Source: Pseudoxanthomonas sp. X-1 (GTDB taxonomy: Bacteria; Pseudomonadota; Gammaproteobacteria; Xanthomonadales; Xanthomonadaceae). From it: 64,000 bases of DNA. Positions 25,944 to 35,020 of this stretch are shown piece after piece (position 1 is the first letter of the stretch; each line of letters begins with the position of its first letter). A program made the position numbers and the translations under genes. The stretch is taken from the NCBI RefSeq assembly GCF_020042665.1, contig NZ_CP083376.1, positions 1,090,001-1,154,000 of the forward strand. The letters run 5' to 3'. The notes beneath the pieces are model-generated. The model had not been told where the DNA came from. It searched no databases and saw only the letters and a program-made list of their open reading frames with translations.

Positions 25944-27383
25944 ATGCCGTCATCCATCACCATGCCGCGCCGCGCCACGTTGGCCTGCGCGCTTGCCATC
26001 GCCCTTGGCGCGCCGGGCCTGGCCCAGGCGCAGACCACCACCGACGCGCGCCAGGACGCGCGCATCGCCCAGCTCGAAAACGAAGTGCTCGCGCTCAAGC
26101 AGATGGTCGAGCAGCAGCAGACCCAACTGGTGGATGCGCGCACGCGCCTGGCCGAGGCCACCGCGCCCGGCGCGCCGCCGCTCAAGGGGCCGGGCGTGCA
26201 GGCCAGCGGCGCACTGCCGCCGGCGCTGACATCGGCCACCGCGGCCGGCAACGCGACACCGGCGACCGCGCCGGCCAAGGCGCCGATCCAGAACACCGCT
26301 ATCGTCGCCGGCGGCGACAGCCACTTCAGCTTCGGCGGCTTCGTCAAGCTGGACATGCTCTCGACCTGGACCAGCGACGGCGCGATCGCCGACAGCACGC
26401 CCGGGCGCCTGTTCTATTTCCCCTCGGCCACGCCGGTTGATGCCGGGCCGGGCAAGCAGTACGCCGACTTCCATGCGCAGTTCTCGCGCGTGTGGTTCGG
26501 CGTGGACCGCGTCACCGACGCCGGCGACAAGCTCAAGGGCTATGTCGAGTTCGACTTCTTCGGCGGCGGCAACAACAACGTGGGCAACGAGAAGTTCTCC
26601 AACGGTTATCCGCCCACGCTGCGCCACGCCTACGTGCAGTGGAACCACTGGCTGGCCGGCCAGACCTGGACCAACCTGATGGACCTGGGCTCGCTGCCGG
26701 AGACGGTGGACTTCGTCGGCATCGTCGACGGCACGCTGTTCGCGCGCCAGGCGCAGATCCGCTACACCACCGGCAACTGGTCCTTCTCGCTGGAGAACCC
26801 GCAGACCTGGTACCAGAACCGCAGCCCGACCCAGGTCAGCTCCGGCGAGAACGATCTGCCCGACCTCACGGCACGCTGGACCAAGAAGGGCGACTGGGGG
26901 CATTTCACCGTCGCCGGCCTGGCCCGGCAGCTGCGCACGGCCGACGACAGCACGACCGGCTTGGCGCTGAGCGTGGCCGGTTCGCTCAAGGTCGGGCCGA
27001 AGGACCTGCTGCAGTACACGGTCAGCGGCGGGCCCGGGCTGGGCCGCTACATCGGCTTCGGCCTGATCCCCGACGGTTACATCGACACCGACGGCCGGCT
27101 CAAGGCCCAGGACGGCTACGCCGGCTTCGCCGCGTGGCGCCACAACTGGACCGCCAACCTGCGCAGCACGCTGGCCTATTCGGCCGCGTACATCGCCGTG
27201 GACGAGCGGGCCGTCGGCGCGCAGGCCACCGAGCGCACCCAGTCCTGGCGCGTGAACCTGATCTACTCGCCGTTCCCGCGGCTGGACGTGGGCGCCGAGC
27301 TGAGCTGGGCGCGACGCGATCTGGGCAACGATGCCGAAGGCGAACTGGGCCGCGTGCAGACCACGGTCAAGTACACGTTCTGA
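25944..27383 (+). CDS. DcaP-like outer membrane porin
   Basis: A 479-residue outer membrane channel. A signal peptide (RATLACALAIALGAPGLAQA) is followed by a coiled-coil stretch (DARIAQLENEVLALKQMVEQ, residues about 35-70), a Pro/Ala-rich linker, and a 16-stranded-type barrel starting near GDSHFSFGGFVKLDM and ending VQTTVKYTF. The layout matches DcaP trimeric porins that admit dicarboxylic and aromatic acids. ATG 25944 is chosen for its GGGGAGAG ribosome site; an upstream in-frame codon at 25842 lacks one. As last gene of the aromatic array it probably brings benzoate or salicylate across the outer membrane. Confidence 0.88.
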   Translation: MPSSITMPRRATLACALAIALGAPGLAQAQTTTDARQDARIAQLENEVLALKQMVEQQQTQLVDARTRLAEATAPGAPPLKGPGVQASGALPPALTSATAAGNATPATAPAKAPIQNTAIVAGGDSHFSFGGFVKLDMLSTWTSDGAIADSTPGRLFYFPSATPVDAGPGKQYADFHAQFSRVWFGVDRVTDAGDKLKGYVEFDFFGGGNNNVGNEKFSNGYPPTLRHAYVQWNHWLAGQTWTNLMDLGSLPETVDFVGIVDGTLFARQAQIRYTTGNWSFSLENPQTWYQNRSPTQVSSGENDLPDLTARWTKKGDWGHFTVAGLARQLRTADDSTTGLALSVAGSLKVGPKDLLQYTVSGGPGLGRYIGFGLIPDGYIDTDGRLKAQDGYAGFAAWRHNWTANLRSTLAYSAAYIAVDERAVGAQATERTQSWRVNLIYSPFPRLDVGAELSWARRDLGNDAEGELGRVQTTVKYTF

Positions 27384-27537
27384 CGCCGGCCGCGGACAGG
27401 GCCGCAGGGACGCGGCCAGGCAGTGCGCGCTGCTGCCGCGGCGCGCGAGGCGCAGCGTCCTTCCGCGCCTCTCCATCGGCGTGCCGCCACGGCCGGTGCC
27501 GTGGCGATGGGGCGGTGCCCTGGGCGCCCCGGCAGGC

Positions 27538-29031
27538 TCAGCGCTTCGCGCGCGGCGTGACGGGCTTGGGCAGGGTCAGCCGGTAGACCAGCACGCGGCT
27601 GTCGTTGTCGAAGGCCGAATCGCAGCCGTGGCCCTGCATCACGCAGCGGCGGGCGATGAAGTCGTTGTCGTTGCCGACCAGCAGCAGCCAGTCGTCCGGC
27701 CGCGCCGGATCCAGCGCCGGCAGCAGCGCCATGGATTCCCACTTCTCCGACATCAGCCCGGGGTGTGGGCCCGCGGCGACATCGAGGTCCAGACCGACCT
27801 GCGCCAGCAGGTCCGGGTCGAGCAGATTGACCAGTTCGGTCCAACGCATGGGTTTGATGCCGGGCTTGAGCGCGGTGGACGCGGGCGAGGCCAGCACCGA
27901 GGCATCGCCGCGCTCGTAGCGCGAGCCGGCCAGGTTGCTGGCCCCGGTGGTGTCGACCAGCAGGATCGATTTGTAGACCATCGGCTCGGGCTTGTCCGCG
28001 CCCAGTCCGGCGCCGTCACGGGCCAGCAGCAGGAAGCGCGTGTCGTCCAGCACACGCAGTTCGCTCTGCGCCGCGGTGCTGTCGGCCGGGGTGCCGTCGG
28101 CCTTGCGCGCGTAGACCGGCAGCTGAACCACGTAGTGGCCGATGGGCCGCTTCGGCAGCGGCTGCCGGCCGACGTCGTAGACCAGCACGCGGGTGTCGCG
28201 GCGACCGGCATGCTTGCCCTCGGCGGTGTCCTGCACCAGCGCGCTCTGCAGCGCCACGAACAGCCGCGTCCCGTCGGGCGACAGGCCCAGCCCTTCGATG
28301 CCCTGGTTGTTGCGGCGCCCGCGCTGCGGCGCCTGTAGCGAGCCGAAGGCCGGCAGCCCGCCGTTGCGCGGCACGATCGCCGGCGGCGGTTCGATCACGC
28401 CACGCAGCCGGCCGGCCGGGTCGAAGTAGTAGACGTTGGCCGTGTACTCGTCGCCGAGGTAGAAGTGTCCGTCGGCGGTGAACTGCAGCGACTCGGCATC
28501 CAGCGAAATCTTCCCCGCGCCGGGCCCGCTGGCCGGCGAGGGCAAGGTGACGCCGCCCTGCACCACGGTGTGCGCGCCGGGATCGGCGCCGGTGAAGGGC
28601 TGGCCTTCGAAGTCGCGCAGCGTCAGCCCGCCATCGGGGACCAGCGCCAGCGTATTGCCCGGCCCCTGGCCGGCGCCGGGCAGGCGCAGCGTCATACGGA
28701 AGCGTGCGAGCCGGGCGGCGTAGTCGTAGAACAGGCCTGCGTCCGGATCGTTGCGGCCGCGGTCCGGCAGGGTCCACAGCAGGCCCTGGTAGCCGCCCTG
28801 CGTGCGTCGCCACTGCCCGGCCTGCACGCCCAGCGAGGAGAACGAGCCCAGCGTGTCGCCCATGAAGTCCAGGGTGCCGGCCGGCACGCTGCCGGCGGCG
28901 ACCAGGCCGTGATCGATGTAGGTCCTGCCGCCGAAGTGCACCGTGTGCGGCGGCGGCGTGGCCACCAGGTGCGGCGTGGTGAAGCTCGCCGTGCCGGCCG
29001 CGGCGGCCAGCAACCACGGCGCGAGGCTCAT
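27538..29031 (-). CDS. Secreted esterase-like phytase-domain protein
   Basis: A 497-residue exported protein with the esterase-like activity of phytase domain (PF13449 type), a beta-propeller-like fold. Typical parts are LDFMGDTLGSFSSLGV near 55, GLLWTLPDRGRN, KISLDAESLQFTADGHFYLGDEYTANVYYFDPAGRL, NNQGIEGLGLSPDGTRLFVALQSALVQD and WESMALLPAL. The start at 29031 has GGAGG five bases upstream and a short leader (APWLLAAAAGTASF). Substrate is unknown; a phosphodiester or phytate-like ester is possible. A structured RNA candidate lies 170 bases upstream on the same strand and could regulate it. Confidence 0.8.
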   Translation of the reverse strand: MSLAPWLLAAAAGTASFTTPHLVATPPPHTVHFGGRTYIDHGLVAAGSVPAGTLDFMGDTLGSFSSLGVQAGQWRRTQGGYQGLLWTLPDRGRNDPDAGLFYDYAARLARFRMTLRLPGAGQGPGNTLALVPDGGLTLRDFEGQPFTGADPGAHTVVQGGVTLPSPASGPGAGKISLDAESLQFTADGHFYLGDEYTANVYYFDPAGRLRGVIEPPPAIVPRNGGLPAFGSLQAPQRGRRNNQGIEGLGLSPDGTRLFVALQSALVQDTAEGKHAGRRDTRVLVYDVGRQPLPKRPIGHYVVQLPVYARKADGTPADSTAAQSELRVLDDTRFLLLARDGAGLGADKPEPMVYKSILLVDTTGASNLAGSRYERGDASVLASPASTALKPGIKPMRWTELVNLLDPDLLAQVGLDLDVAAGPHPGLMSEKWESMALLPALDPARPDDWLLLVGNDNDFIARRCVMQGHGCDSAFDNDSRVLVYRLTLPKPVTPRAKR

Positions 29032-29196
29032 GCGCGCCTCCGCGTGCGGGGGCGGGATGGAATGCGGGGCGCGCGACAGCAGCGGAATGCAGGCATGGCA
29101 GGATCGGGACAGGAGAAGGCAGCGAGGCGGCCGCGGCCGCGTGCCGCGAGCGTAGCAGCCGCCCGCACCGGCCGGCATGACCACCGCCCCGGACAG

Positions 29197-29231
29197 TAAA
29201 ACGCCCCGGCGAGAGAGAGGGGCCGGGGCGT
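29197..29231 (-). terminator. Terminator-like hairpin ending the structured leader
   Basis: ACGCCCCGGC pairs with GCCGGGGCGT (29201-29210 with 29222-29231) around an 11-base CT-rich loop, and the minus-strand 3' side reads TTTTA. The T-run is on the minus strand, so it stops transcription heading toward the esterase-like gene unless read-through occurs. Confidence 0.7.
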
Positions 29232-29391
29232 CTTGGGATTGGCTCGCGCGATCATGGGAGCCTTGCAGCCTCCGCGACGCGGAAAGGATCGCGTACCAAC
29301 TGCCGGGGTTTTGGTCTGGACGGCACTTCCGGCTGATCCGTCTGTCGCCTTGCGCGGGTCCTGGCAGTAATTGGCACCGCGCCGGACCCGC
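29197..29391 (-). ncRNA. Candidate structured RNA or leader ending in a terminator (unassigned)
   Basis: Read on the minus strand, four helices follow in order: GCGGGTCC/GGACCCGC (29384-29391 with 29354-29361), GACGG/CCGTC (29338-29342 with 29319-29323), an outer CGCGATC/GATCGCG stem (29287-29293 with 29247-29253) enclosing two inner hairpins (CCGC-GTC-GCGG and GGAG...CTCC), and a 10-base-pair terminator-like stem followed by UUUUA. This pattern fits a riboswitch or attenuator upstream of the gene at 27538-29031, or a free small RNA. Parts recall cobalamin or SAM riboswitch strings (GGTGCCAATTACTGCC), but I could not fit a complete known class. Confidence 0.45.
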
Positions 29392-29531
29392 AGGCAGAGG
29401 ATGGCGGTCGCGTGCGTCGCCCATGTGACGGTGGGGCGATGGTTTGGTTGCAGGCGCTGCTCCCGCTGATGGCGCGCTCACGGTCGCCCGTGCAGGCTGG
29501 TCGCACTCAAGTTCCCCCAAGGTGCGCTCCG

Positions 29532-29801
29532 ATGGAAGAACCCCGCAAGCATTGGCGGTCCGGCACCGTCGAGGACACGCCGTTCCGCGTGGAGATCTGG
29601 AGCCACGACGGCCGCACCATGATCAAGTCCCTGCAGATCGACGACCTGCCGCCCGAACTCTACGGCGATGACGAACTGCATGCGGCCGATGCCGACGCCG
29701 CCTTCGCCAGGGCCGAGCGCATGGTCGCCGAGCAGCTGCAGCAGCGGCGCCAGATCGAGCAGGACCAGCAGGTGCCGGACCGCGCGCCGGACCGCGACTG
29801 A
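29532..29801 (+). CDS. Small hypothetical protein, 89 residues
   Basis: Opens MEEPRKHWRSGTVEDTPFRVEIWSHDGR and ends in a charged Gln/Arg/Asp-rich helix (AERMVAEQLQQRRQIEQDQQ). No signal peptide or membrane segment is visible, and it is probably cytoplasmic with an acidic, partly helical C-terminus. AAGG lies about 12 bases before the ATG at 29532. Composition and codon choice match the neighbours, which supports it as a real gene. Function not recognised. Confidence 0.6.
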   Translation: MEEPRKHWRSGTVEDTPFRVEIWSHDGRTMIKSLQIDDLPPELYGDDELHAADADAAFARAERMVAEQLQQRRQIEQDQQVPDRAPDRD

Positions 29802-29967
29802 GGCGGCAACGCGCCCGGGAACCGCACGGCGCGCCGTCGGGCGTGCGACGAGGGTCTGCCACGCGGCACAATGGGCCGCGTGCCGTCCGCACAGCATGGC
29901 GATGCCTCCGGCGCCGCCACGCGGGATGGCCCCCCTGCCACGCCTCCTTCCTGTGACATCGCCGGCC

Positions 29968-30702
29968 ATGCGTCTGACCGACTACTCCGTGTTGAGCTTC
30001 GACTGCTACGGCACCCTGATCGACTGGGAGTCGGGGATGATCCGGGCCCTGTCCGGCCTGGTGGAGCGGGCCGCCCGTGCCGGCCTGTCGCTCGGGCGCG
30101 ACGAGATCCTGCAGGCCCACGCCCACCACGAGTCGACCCTGCAGCGCCTCACCCCGGCCAAGCCCTACCGCGCGCTGTTGGCGGTGGTCTACAAGCGCCT
30201 GGCCGAGGCCTGGGGCGTGGCGGCCAGCGTCGAGGAATGCGAGGCCTACGGCGCGTCGGTGCGCGATTGGCCGGCCTTCGACGACAGCGTCGAGGCGCTG
30301 CGGTACCTCAAGCAGCACTACCGGCTGGTGATCCTGTCCAACGTGGACAACCGGACCTTCGCCGCCAGCAACGCGCGGCTGGGCGTGGATTTCGATGCGG
30401 TCTACACCGCCGAGGACATCGGTGCGTACAAGCCCGCGCCGCGCAACTTCGAATACCTCATCGACACCCTGGGCGAACGCGGCGTGGCGCGCACGCAGAT
30501 CCTGCACGTGGCCGAAAGCCTGTACCACGACCACACGCCCGCCAACGACTTCGGCCTGGCCAGCTGCTGGATCCACCGCCGCCACGGCCAGCCCGGCTAC
30601 GGCGCGACGATGGACCCCGGCGCGATGCCGCGCACGGACTACGTGTTCCGCTCGATGGCCGAGCTGGCGCAGGCGCACCGGCAGGCGCTGGCGCGGGCAT
30701 GA
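29968..30702 (+). CDS. Haloacid dehalogenase-type hydrolase (HAD superfamily)
   Basis: A 244-residue cytosolic HAD hydrolase of the type II haloacid dehalogenase group. Motif I FDCYGTLIDWESG places the nucleophile at Asp12; motif II is VILSNVDN, motif III lysine is in YKPAPRNFEYLI, and the acidic end motif is ESLYHDHTPAND with CWIHRR. True haloacid dehalogenases and phosphatases share these, so the substrate may be a 2-haloacid or a phosphate ester. ATG 29968 directly precedes the conserved start; upstream in-frame ATGs (for example 29899) would add a low-complexity leader. The Lrp gene begins 14 bases after its stop. Confidence 0.82.
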   Translation: MRLTDYSVLSFDCYGTLIDWESGMIRALSGLVERAARAGLSLGRDEILQAHAHHESTLQRLTPAKPYRALLAVVYKRLAEAWGVAASVEECEAYGASVRDWPAFDDSVEALRYLKQHYRLVILSNVDNRTFAASNARLGVDFDAVYTAEDIGAYKPAPRNFEYLIDTLGERGVARTQILHVAESLYHDHTPANDFGLASCWIHRRHGQPGYGATMDPGAMPRTDYVFRSMAELAQAHRQALARA

Positions 30703-30715
30703 GGCGGGCAAGCGC

Positions 30716-31201
30716 GTGATCGACCGCCTGCCGCGGCTGGACCGCATCGATCTGAACATCCTGGCCGAACTGCAGCGCCACGGGCGGATCACCAACGCCG
30801 ACCTGGCCGATCGCGTCGGCCTGTCGCCCAGTCCGTGCCTGGCCCGGGTCAAACGCCTGGAGCGCGCCGGCTACATCGCCGGCTACGGCGCGCGGCTGGA
30901 CCTGGCCCGGCTGTTCCGCGTGCAGGTGGTCTATACCTCGGTCACGCTGGACAACCACCGGCGCGAGGACTTCGACACCTTCGAGGCCGGCCTGCGCAGC
31001 GTGGAGGAACTGACCGAATGCCACCTGGTCAGCGGCGGCTTCGACTACCTGCTCAAGTTCGTGGTGCGCGACGTGGCGCACTACCAGTCGCTGGTCGAGG
31101 GCCTGCTGGATCGCCACATCGGCATCAGCAAGTACTTCTCCTACATCGTGATCAAGTCGCCGATCCTGCGCGGCGAGGTGTCGGTGAAGTCGCTGGCCTG
31201 A
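30716..31201 (+). CDS. dadR: Lrp/AsnC-family regulator, probable activator of dad genes
   Basis: A 161-residue leucine-responsive-type regulator: helix-turn-helix near residues 10-50 (LDRIDLNILAELQRHGRITNADLADRVGLSPSPCLARVKRLE) and a RAM ligand domain (VEELTECHLVSGGFDYLLKFVVRDVAHYQSL). The start is GTG 30716 with AGGCGGG upstream; there is no ATG in a suitable place. It is followed by dadA and dadX, as in the Pseudomonas dadR-dadA-dadX group where the regulator responds to alanine. Symbol given by context. Confidence 0.85.
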   Translation: MIDRLPRLDRIDLNILAELQRHGRITNADLADRVGLSPSPCLARVKRLERAGYIAGYGARLDLARLFRVQVVYTSVTLDNHRREDFDTFEAGLRSVEELTECHLVSGGFDYLLKFVVRDVAHYQSLVEGLLDRHIGISKYFSYIVIKSPILRGEVSVKSLA

Positions 31202-31465
31202 GCGCCACGTTGGGCCGGGGTTAGGGTGTACGACGGCAGGATCTGCCGCGTGGGCGATGCGGAAATTCTCAGGGAAATCGCCGATAATCCGGGTTCCCGG
31301 AACGCTCTCCGTCTAAGAGCGCGGCAGCATGTGCCGCGCAACCGCGCCAGACCTCAAGCTTTCACCGCGCAGGGGTGGCGAACGCGGCCAATCTGCCGGA
31401 GGGGTTCGGGTAAGGTTTTCTCCGCTGGCCGCGCTGGGCCTGTAGACGAACGACAAGGTGAGGCC

Positions 31466-32745
31466 ATGCGTGTGCTGGTGATGGGAAGTGGCGTGATCGG
31501 CACGACCACCGCGTGGTACCTGGCCCAGGCCGGGTTCGAGGTGTGCGTGGTCGATCGCCAGCCCGGTCCGGCGCTGGAGACCAGCTTCGCCAACGCCGGC
31601 CAGATCTCGCCGGGCTATGCCTCGCCCTGGGCCGCGCCGGGCGTGCCGGCCAAGGCCTTCAAATGGCTGTTCCAGAAGCATGCGCCGCTGGCGATCAAGC
31701 CCGGCCTGGACCCGCGCCAGTACAGCTGGCTGCTGCAGATGATGGCCAACTGCACCAGCGCCCACTACGCGCGCAACAAGGCGCGCATGGTGCGCCTGTC
31801 CGAGTACAGCCGCGACTGCCTGGACGAACTGGTCGCCGCCACCGGCATCGCCTACGAGGGCCGGCGCCTGGGCACCATCCAGCTGTTCCGCACCCAGGCC
31901 CAGCTGGACGGCGCGGCCAAGGACGTGGCGGTGCTGGACGAGTACGGCGTGCCTTACGAACTGCTCGACCCGGCCGGCATCGCCCGCTACGAGCCGGCGC
32001 TGGCCGCCGCGCCGGTGGCGCTGGTCGGCGCGCTGCGCCTGCCCAACGACCAGACCGGCGACTGCCATCTGTTCACCCGGCGTCTGGAGGCGATGGCGCG
32101 CGAGGCGGGGGTCGAGTTCCGCTACGACACGCGCATCGAGGCGATCGAGGCCGACGGCCGCCGCATCACCGGCGTGCGCCTGGACGGCCGGCTGGAGACC
32201 GCCGACCGCTATGTGCTGGCCCTGGGCAGCGAATCGCCGCGACTGCTGGCGCCGCTGGGCCTGGACCTGCCGGTGTATCCGCTCAAGGGCTATTCGCTGA
32301 CCCTGCCGATCCTTGAGCCGGCGATGTCGCCGGTGTCCACGATCCTGGACGAGAGCTACAAGGTCGCCGTGACCCGTTTCGATGCGCGTATCCGCGTGGG
32401 CGGCATGGCCGAGGTGGCCGGCTACGACCACGTGCTCAACCCGCAGCGCCGCGAGACACTGGAGCTGGTCGTGCGCGACCTCTACCCGCAGGGCGGCGCG
32501 CTGGAGCAGGCGCAGTTCTGGACCGGCCTGCGCCCGGCCACGCCGGACGGCACGCCCGTGGTCGGGGCCACGCCGCTGGACAATCTCTACACCAACACCG
32601 GGCACGGCACGCTGGGCTGGACCATGGCCTGCGGCTCGGGCCGCTACCTGGCCGACCTGATGGCGGGCCACGCGCCGGCGATCGACAGCGAAGGCCTGGA
32701 CATGTCCCGCTACCGCAACAGCGCCGCCGGCGCCGCGGCCGCCTG

Positions 32746-32746
<1 letters not shown>
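31466..32746 (+). CDS. dadA: D-amino acid dehydrogenase, small subunit
   Basis: A 426-residue FAD enzyme at the inner membrane that oxidises D-alanine and other D-amino acids to keto acids and passes electrons to the respiratory chain. The FAD fold is [23 protein letters not shown] at the N-terminus; [22 protein letters not shown] and PLKGYSLT are DadA-specific, and [15 protein letters not shown] closes the FAD site. ATG 31466 has AAGGTGAGG before it. The 264-base gap upstream from the Lrp gene holds its promoter. Stop and dadX start overlap (TGATG). Confidence 0.95.
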
Positions 32747-33867
<1,121 letters not shown>

Positions 33868-34283
33868 GCCGCACGGTTCGGTGGTTCCGTGCGCGTCGCG
33901 TCTTGCTGTCGTTCGAGCTTCGAATCTCGCCATAGTCCAGGTCCCCAAGCTCGTCATCTCTCAAGCCTTTGGGTCGTCATCCCCGCGAACGCGGGGATCC
34001 AGCGATTTCCCTCGTCATGCGCGCAAGGCGCTGGATCCCAGCGTTCGCGGGGATGACGAAGGAAGAAGGCTTGCCATCGAGCGCGCTCTCCGGCGCACGG
34101 CAATCACCGGAACCATCGCGCCCGCGCAAGCGGCAACCCATGGACCTCGCGCGATCCGGACGAACGTCCCTGGATCGCCGCGTTCGCGGGGATGACGCCG
34201 TCGAGTCCGGTTGCTGAGGGCGCGCCTCGTTGTGCCCCTGCGGATTTCCAATCGCCCCGCTACCGCCGGGGCAGGCAGACCGG
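33868..34283. other. Gene-free spacer carrying palindromic repeats
   Basis: About 415 bases between the racemase and the convergent small gene. It is dominated by three copies of the repeat described at 33975-34197. Short open frames run through the repeats but lack ribosome sites. I see no other feature. Confidence 0.6.
33975..34197. repeat. Three copies of a GTCATCCCCGCGAACGCGGG type palindromic repeat
   Basis: Copies at 33975-34004 (forward), 34031-34059 (reverse) and 34170-34197 (reverse, slightly decayed). Each is an imperfect palindrome built on CCCCGCGAACGCGGGG with ATCCAG on one side. The first two face each other and could fold into a long hairpin. This is a widespread dispersed proteobacterial repeat type, not a CRISPR. 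Confidence 0.85.
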
Positions 34284-34496
34284 CTATCGCGTCTCAGCCA
34301 GCTCGAACATCCGCATGACCTCGCAGAAGCCGGCCTGCACCGCGGCGCGCTCGCCCGGCGGCAGGTCGCGGGTGGCGGCGGCCAGCAGCCGGATGGCCCA
34401 GGCGCGCTGATCGTCCCGGCTGCTGCGCGCGAAGCCCACCAGCTGTGTGGCGGCGGCGGAGACGCGCTCCTGCACCAGTTCGCGTTGGATCGACAT
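34284..34496 (-). CDS. Small hypothetical protein, 70 residues
   Basis: Opens MSIQRELVQERVSAAATQLVGFARSSRDDQ and ends FCEVMRMFELAETR. Predicted mostly helical and cytoplasmic, with no signal peptide or membrane helix. The start at 34496 has a strong GGAAGGGGA ribosome site, which argues for a real gene. Convergent with dadX across the repeat-filled spacer. Function not recognised. Confidence 0.65.
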   Translation of the reverse strand: MSIQRELVQERVSAAATQLVGFARSSRDDQRAWAIRLLAAATRDLPPGERAAVQAGFCEVMRMFELAETR

Positions 34497-34651
34497 GGGT
34501 TCCCCTTCCAAGGCCGCCCCCAGCGGCGGGGCCATCCTAGCGCTTACGGATCGGCGGTCAACGGCCTCGGCGACCGGCTCCCGCGGGTGGCCTGCGGATG
34601 ACCGCACCGGAGCCGGAAACGGACACGCGCTGTCCGTGATCGGCCTCCGAT

Positions 34652-34716
34652 TTTTGCGCAGTTGGCCAAGGAGGCATGGCGCGGGGGACGGTGTCCGCTT
34701 GGGGAACTGCGCAAAA
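34652..34716. repeat. Large imperfect inverted repeat, 12-base perfect outer arms
   Basis: TTTTGCGCAGTT (34652-34663) is the exact reverse complement of 34705-34716, and the pairing continues inward as CCAAG/CTTGG after three bases, with a GGAC/GTCC hairpin at the centre. The T- and A-runs are at the outside ends, so it is not a standard terminator. It could be a small mobile palindrome or a regulatory cruciform. Confidence 0.6.
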
Positions 34717-34767
34717 CGCCTGACCAACAACGGAGCCGAAACCCTTAAGAATCCGTTATTTGGTGCA

Positions 34768-34788
34768 TGCGCACCCGTGTGGTGCGCA
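34768..34788. promoter_or_regulatory. Dyad TGCGCACC-N5-GGTGCGCA, possible operator
   Basis: Perfect 8-base arms with a five-base spacer, 42 bases before the LacI-type operator and about 230 bases before the LacI regulator start. No matching regulator can be named. Confidence 0.4.
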
Positions 34789-34829
34789 ATGCCACATTCC
34801 GGCCTCGGAGTGCATCTTGCGGCGCAGCA

Positions 34830-34843
34830 TGTAAGCGCTTGCA
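34830..34843. promoter_or_regulatory. LacI-family operator TGTAAGCGCTTGCA
   Basis: Near-perfect palindrome with the classic AAGCGCTT core of LacI-family sites, 178 bases before the LacI regulator start. It suggests autoregulation and control of the following receptor and halogenase genes by the regulator at 35021. Confidence 0.75.
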
Positions 34844-35020
34844 ACTCCTGATACGGTGCCGCCCGCCAACGAACCCGAGGCCCGGAAGAGGAGAGCTTCC
34901 AGTGCCAAACGACACCGCCAATCCGTATCCAATGCACCAATCCGATGCTGCATCGCAGCAGGCTGGCCGGTGCCGGACGGGCGTGCGTTTCCCGCGTCTC
35001 ACCGCCGGCGCATCGCGTCG

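Larger units (their letters stand above)
34497..35020. other. Intergenic region with three inverted repeats upstream of LacI gene
   Basis: 524 bases between the divergent 70-residue gene and the LacI regulator. In order it contains a large inverted repeat (34652-34716), a TGCGCACC/GGTGCGCA dyad (34768-34788) and a LacI-type operator (34830-34843). The AT-richer stretch around 34740-34765 may hold a promoter. No gene is supported here, although one frame is open from 34856 into the regulator. Confidence 0.6.

Noticed and set aside
29201..29231. Terminator for plus-strand transcription
   Set aside because: On the plus strand the stem is followed by CTTGGG, not a T-run, and no plus-strand gene ends before it.
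29197..29391. Known cobalamin or SAM-I riboswitch
   Set aside because: Single strings agree, but the full core (B12 box with its partner helices, or the SAM four-way junction) is missing, so only an unassigned structured RNA is reported.
33975..34197. Repeats resembling a CRISPR array
   Set aside because: Only three copies, in mixed orientation, with unequal spacing and strong palindromy; no cas genes. They are dispersed palindromic repeats.
34652..34716. Rho-independent terminator
   Set aside because: The T-run is on the 5' side and an A-run on the 3' side on each strand, and there is no upstream gene ending there.
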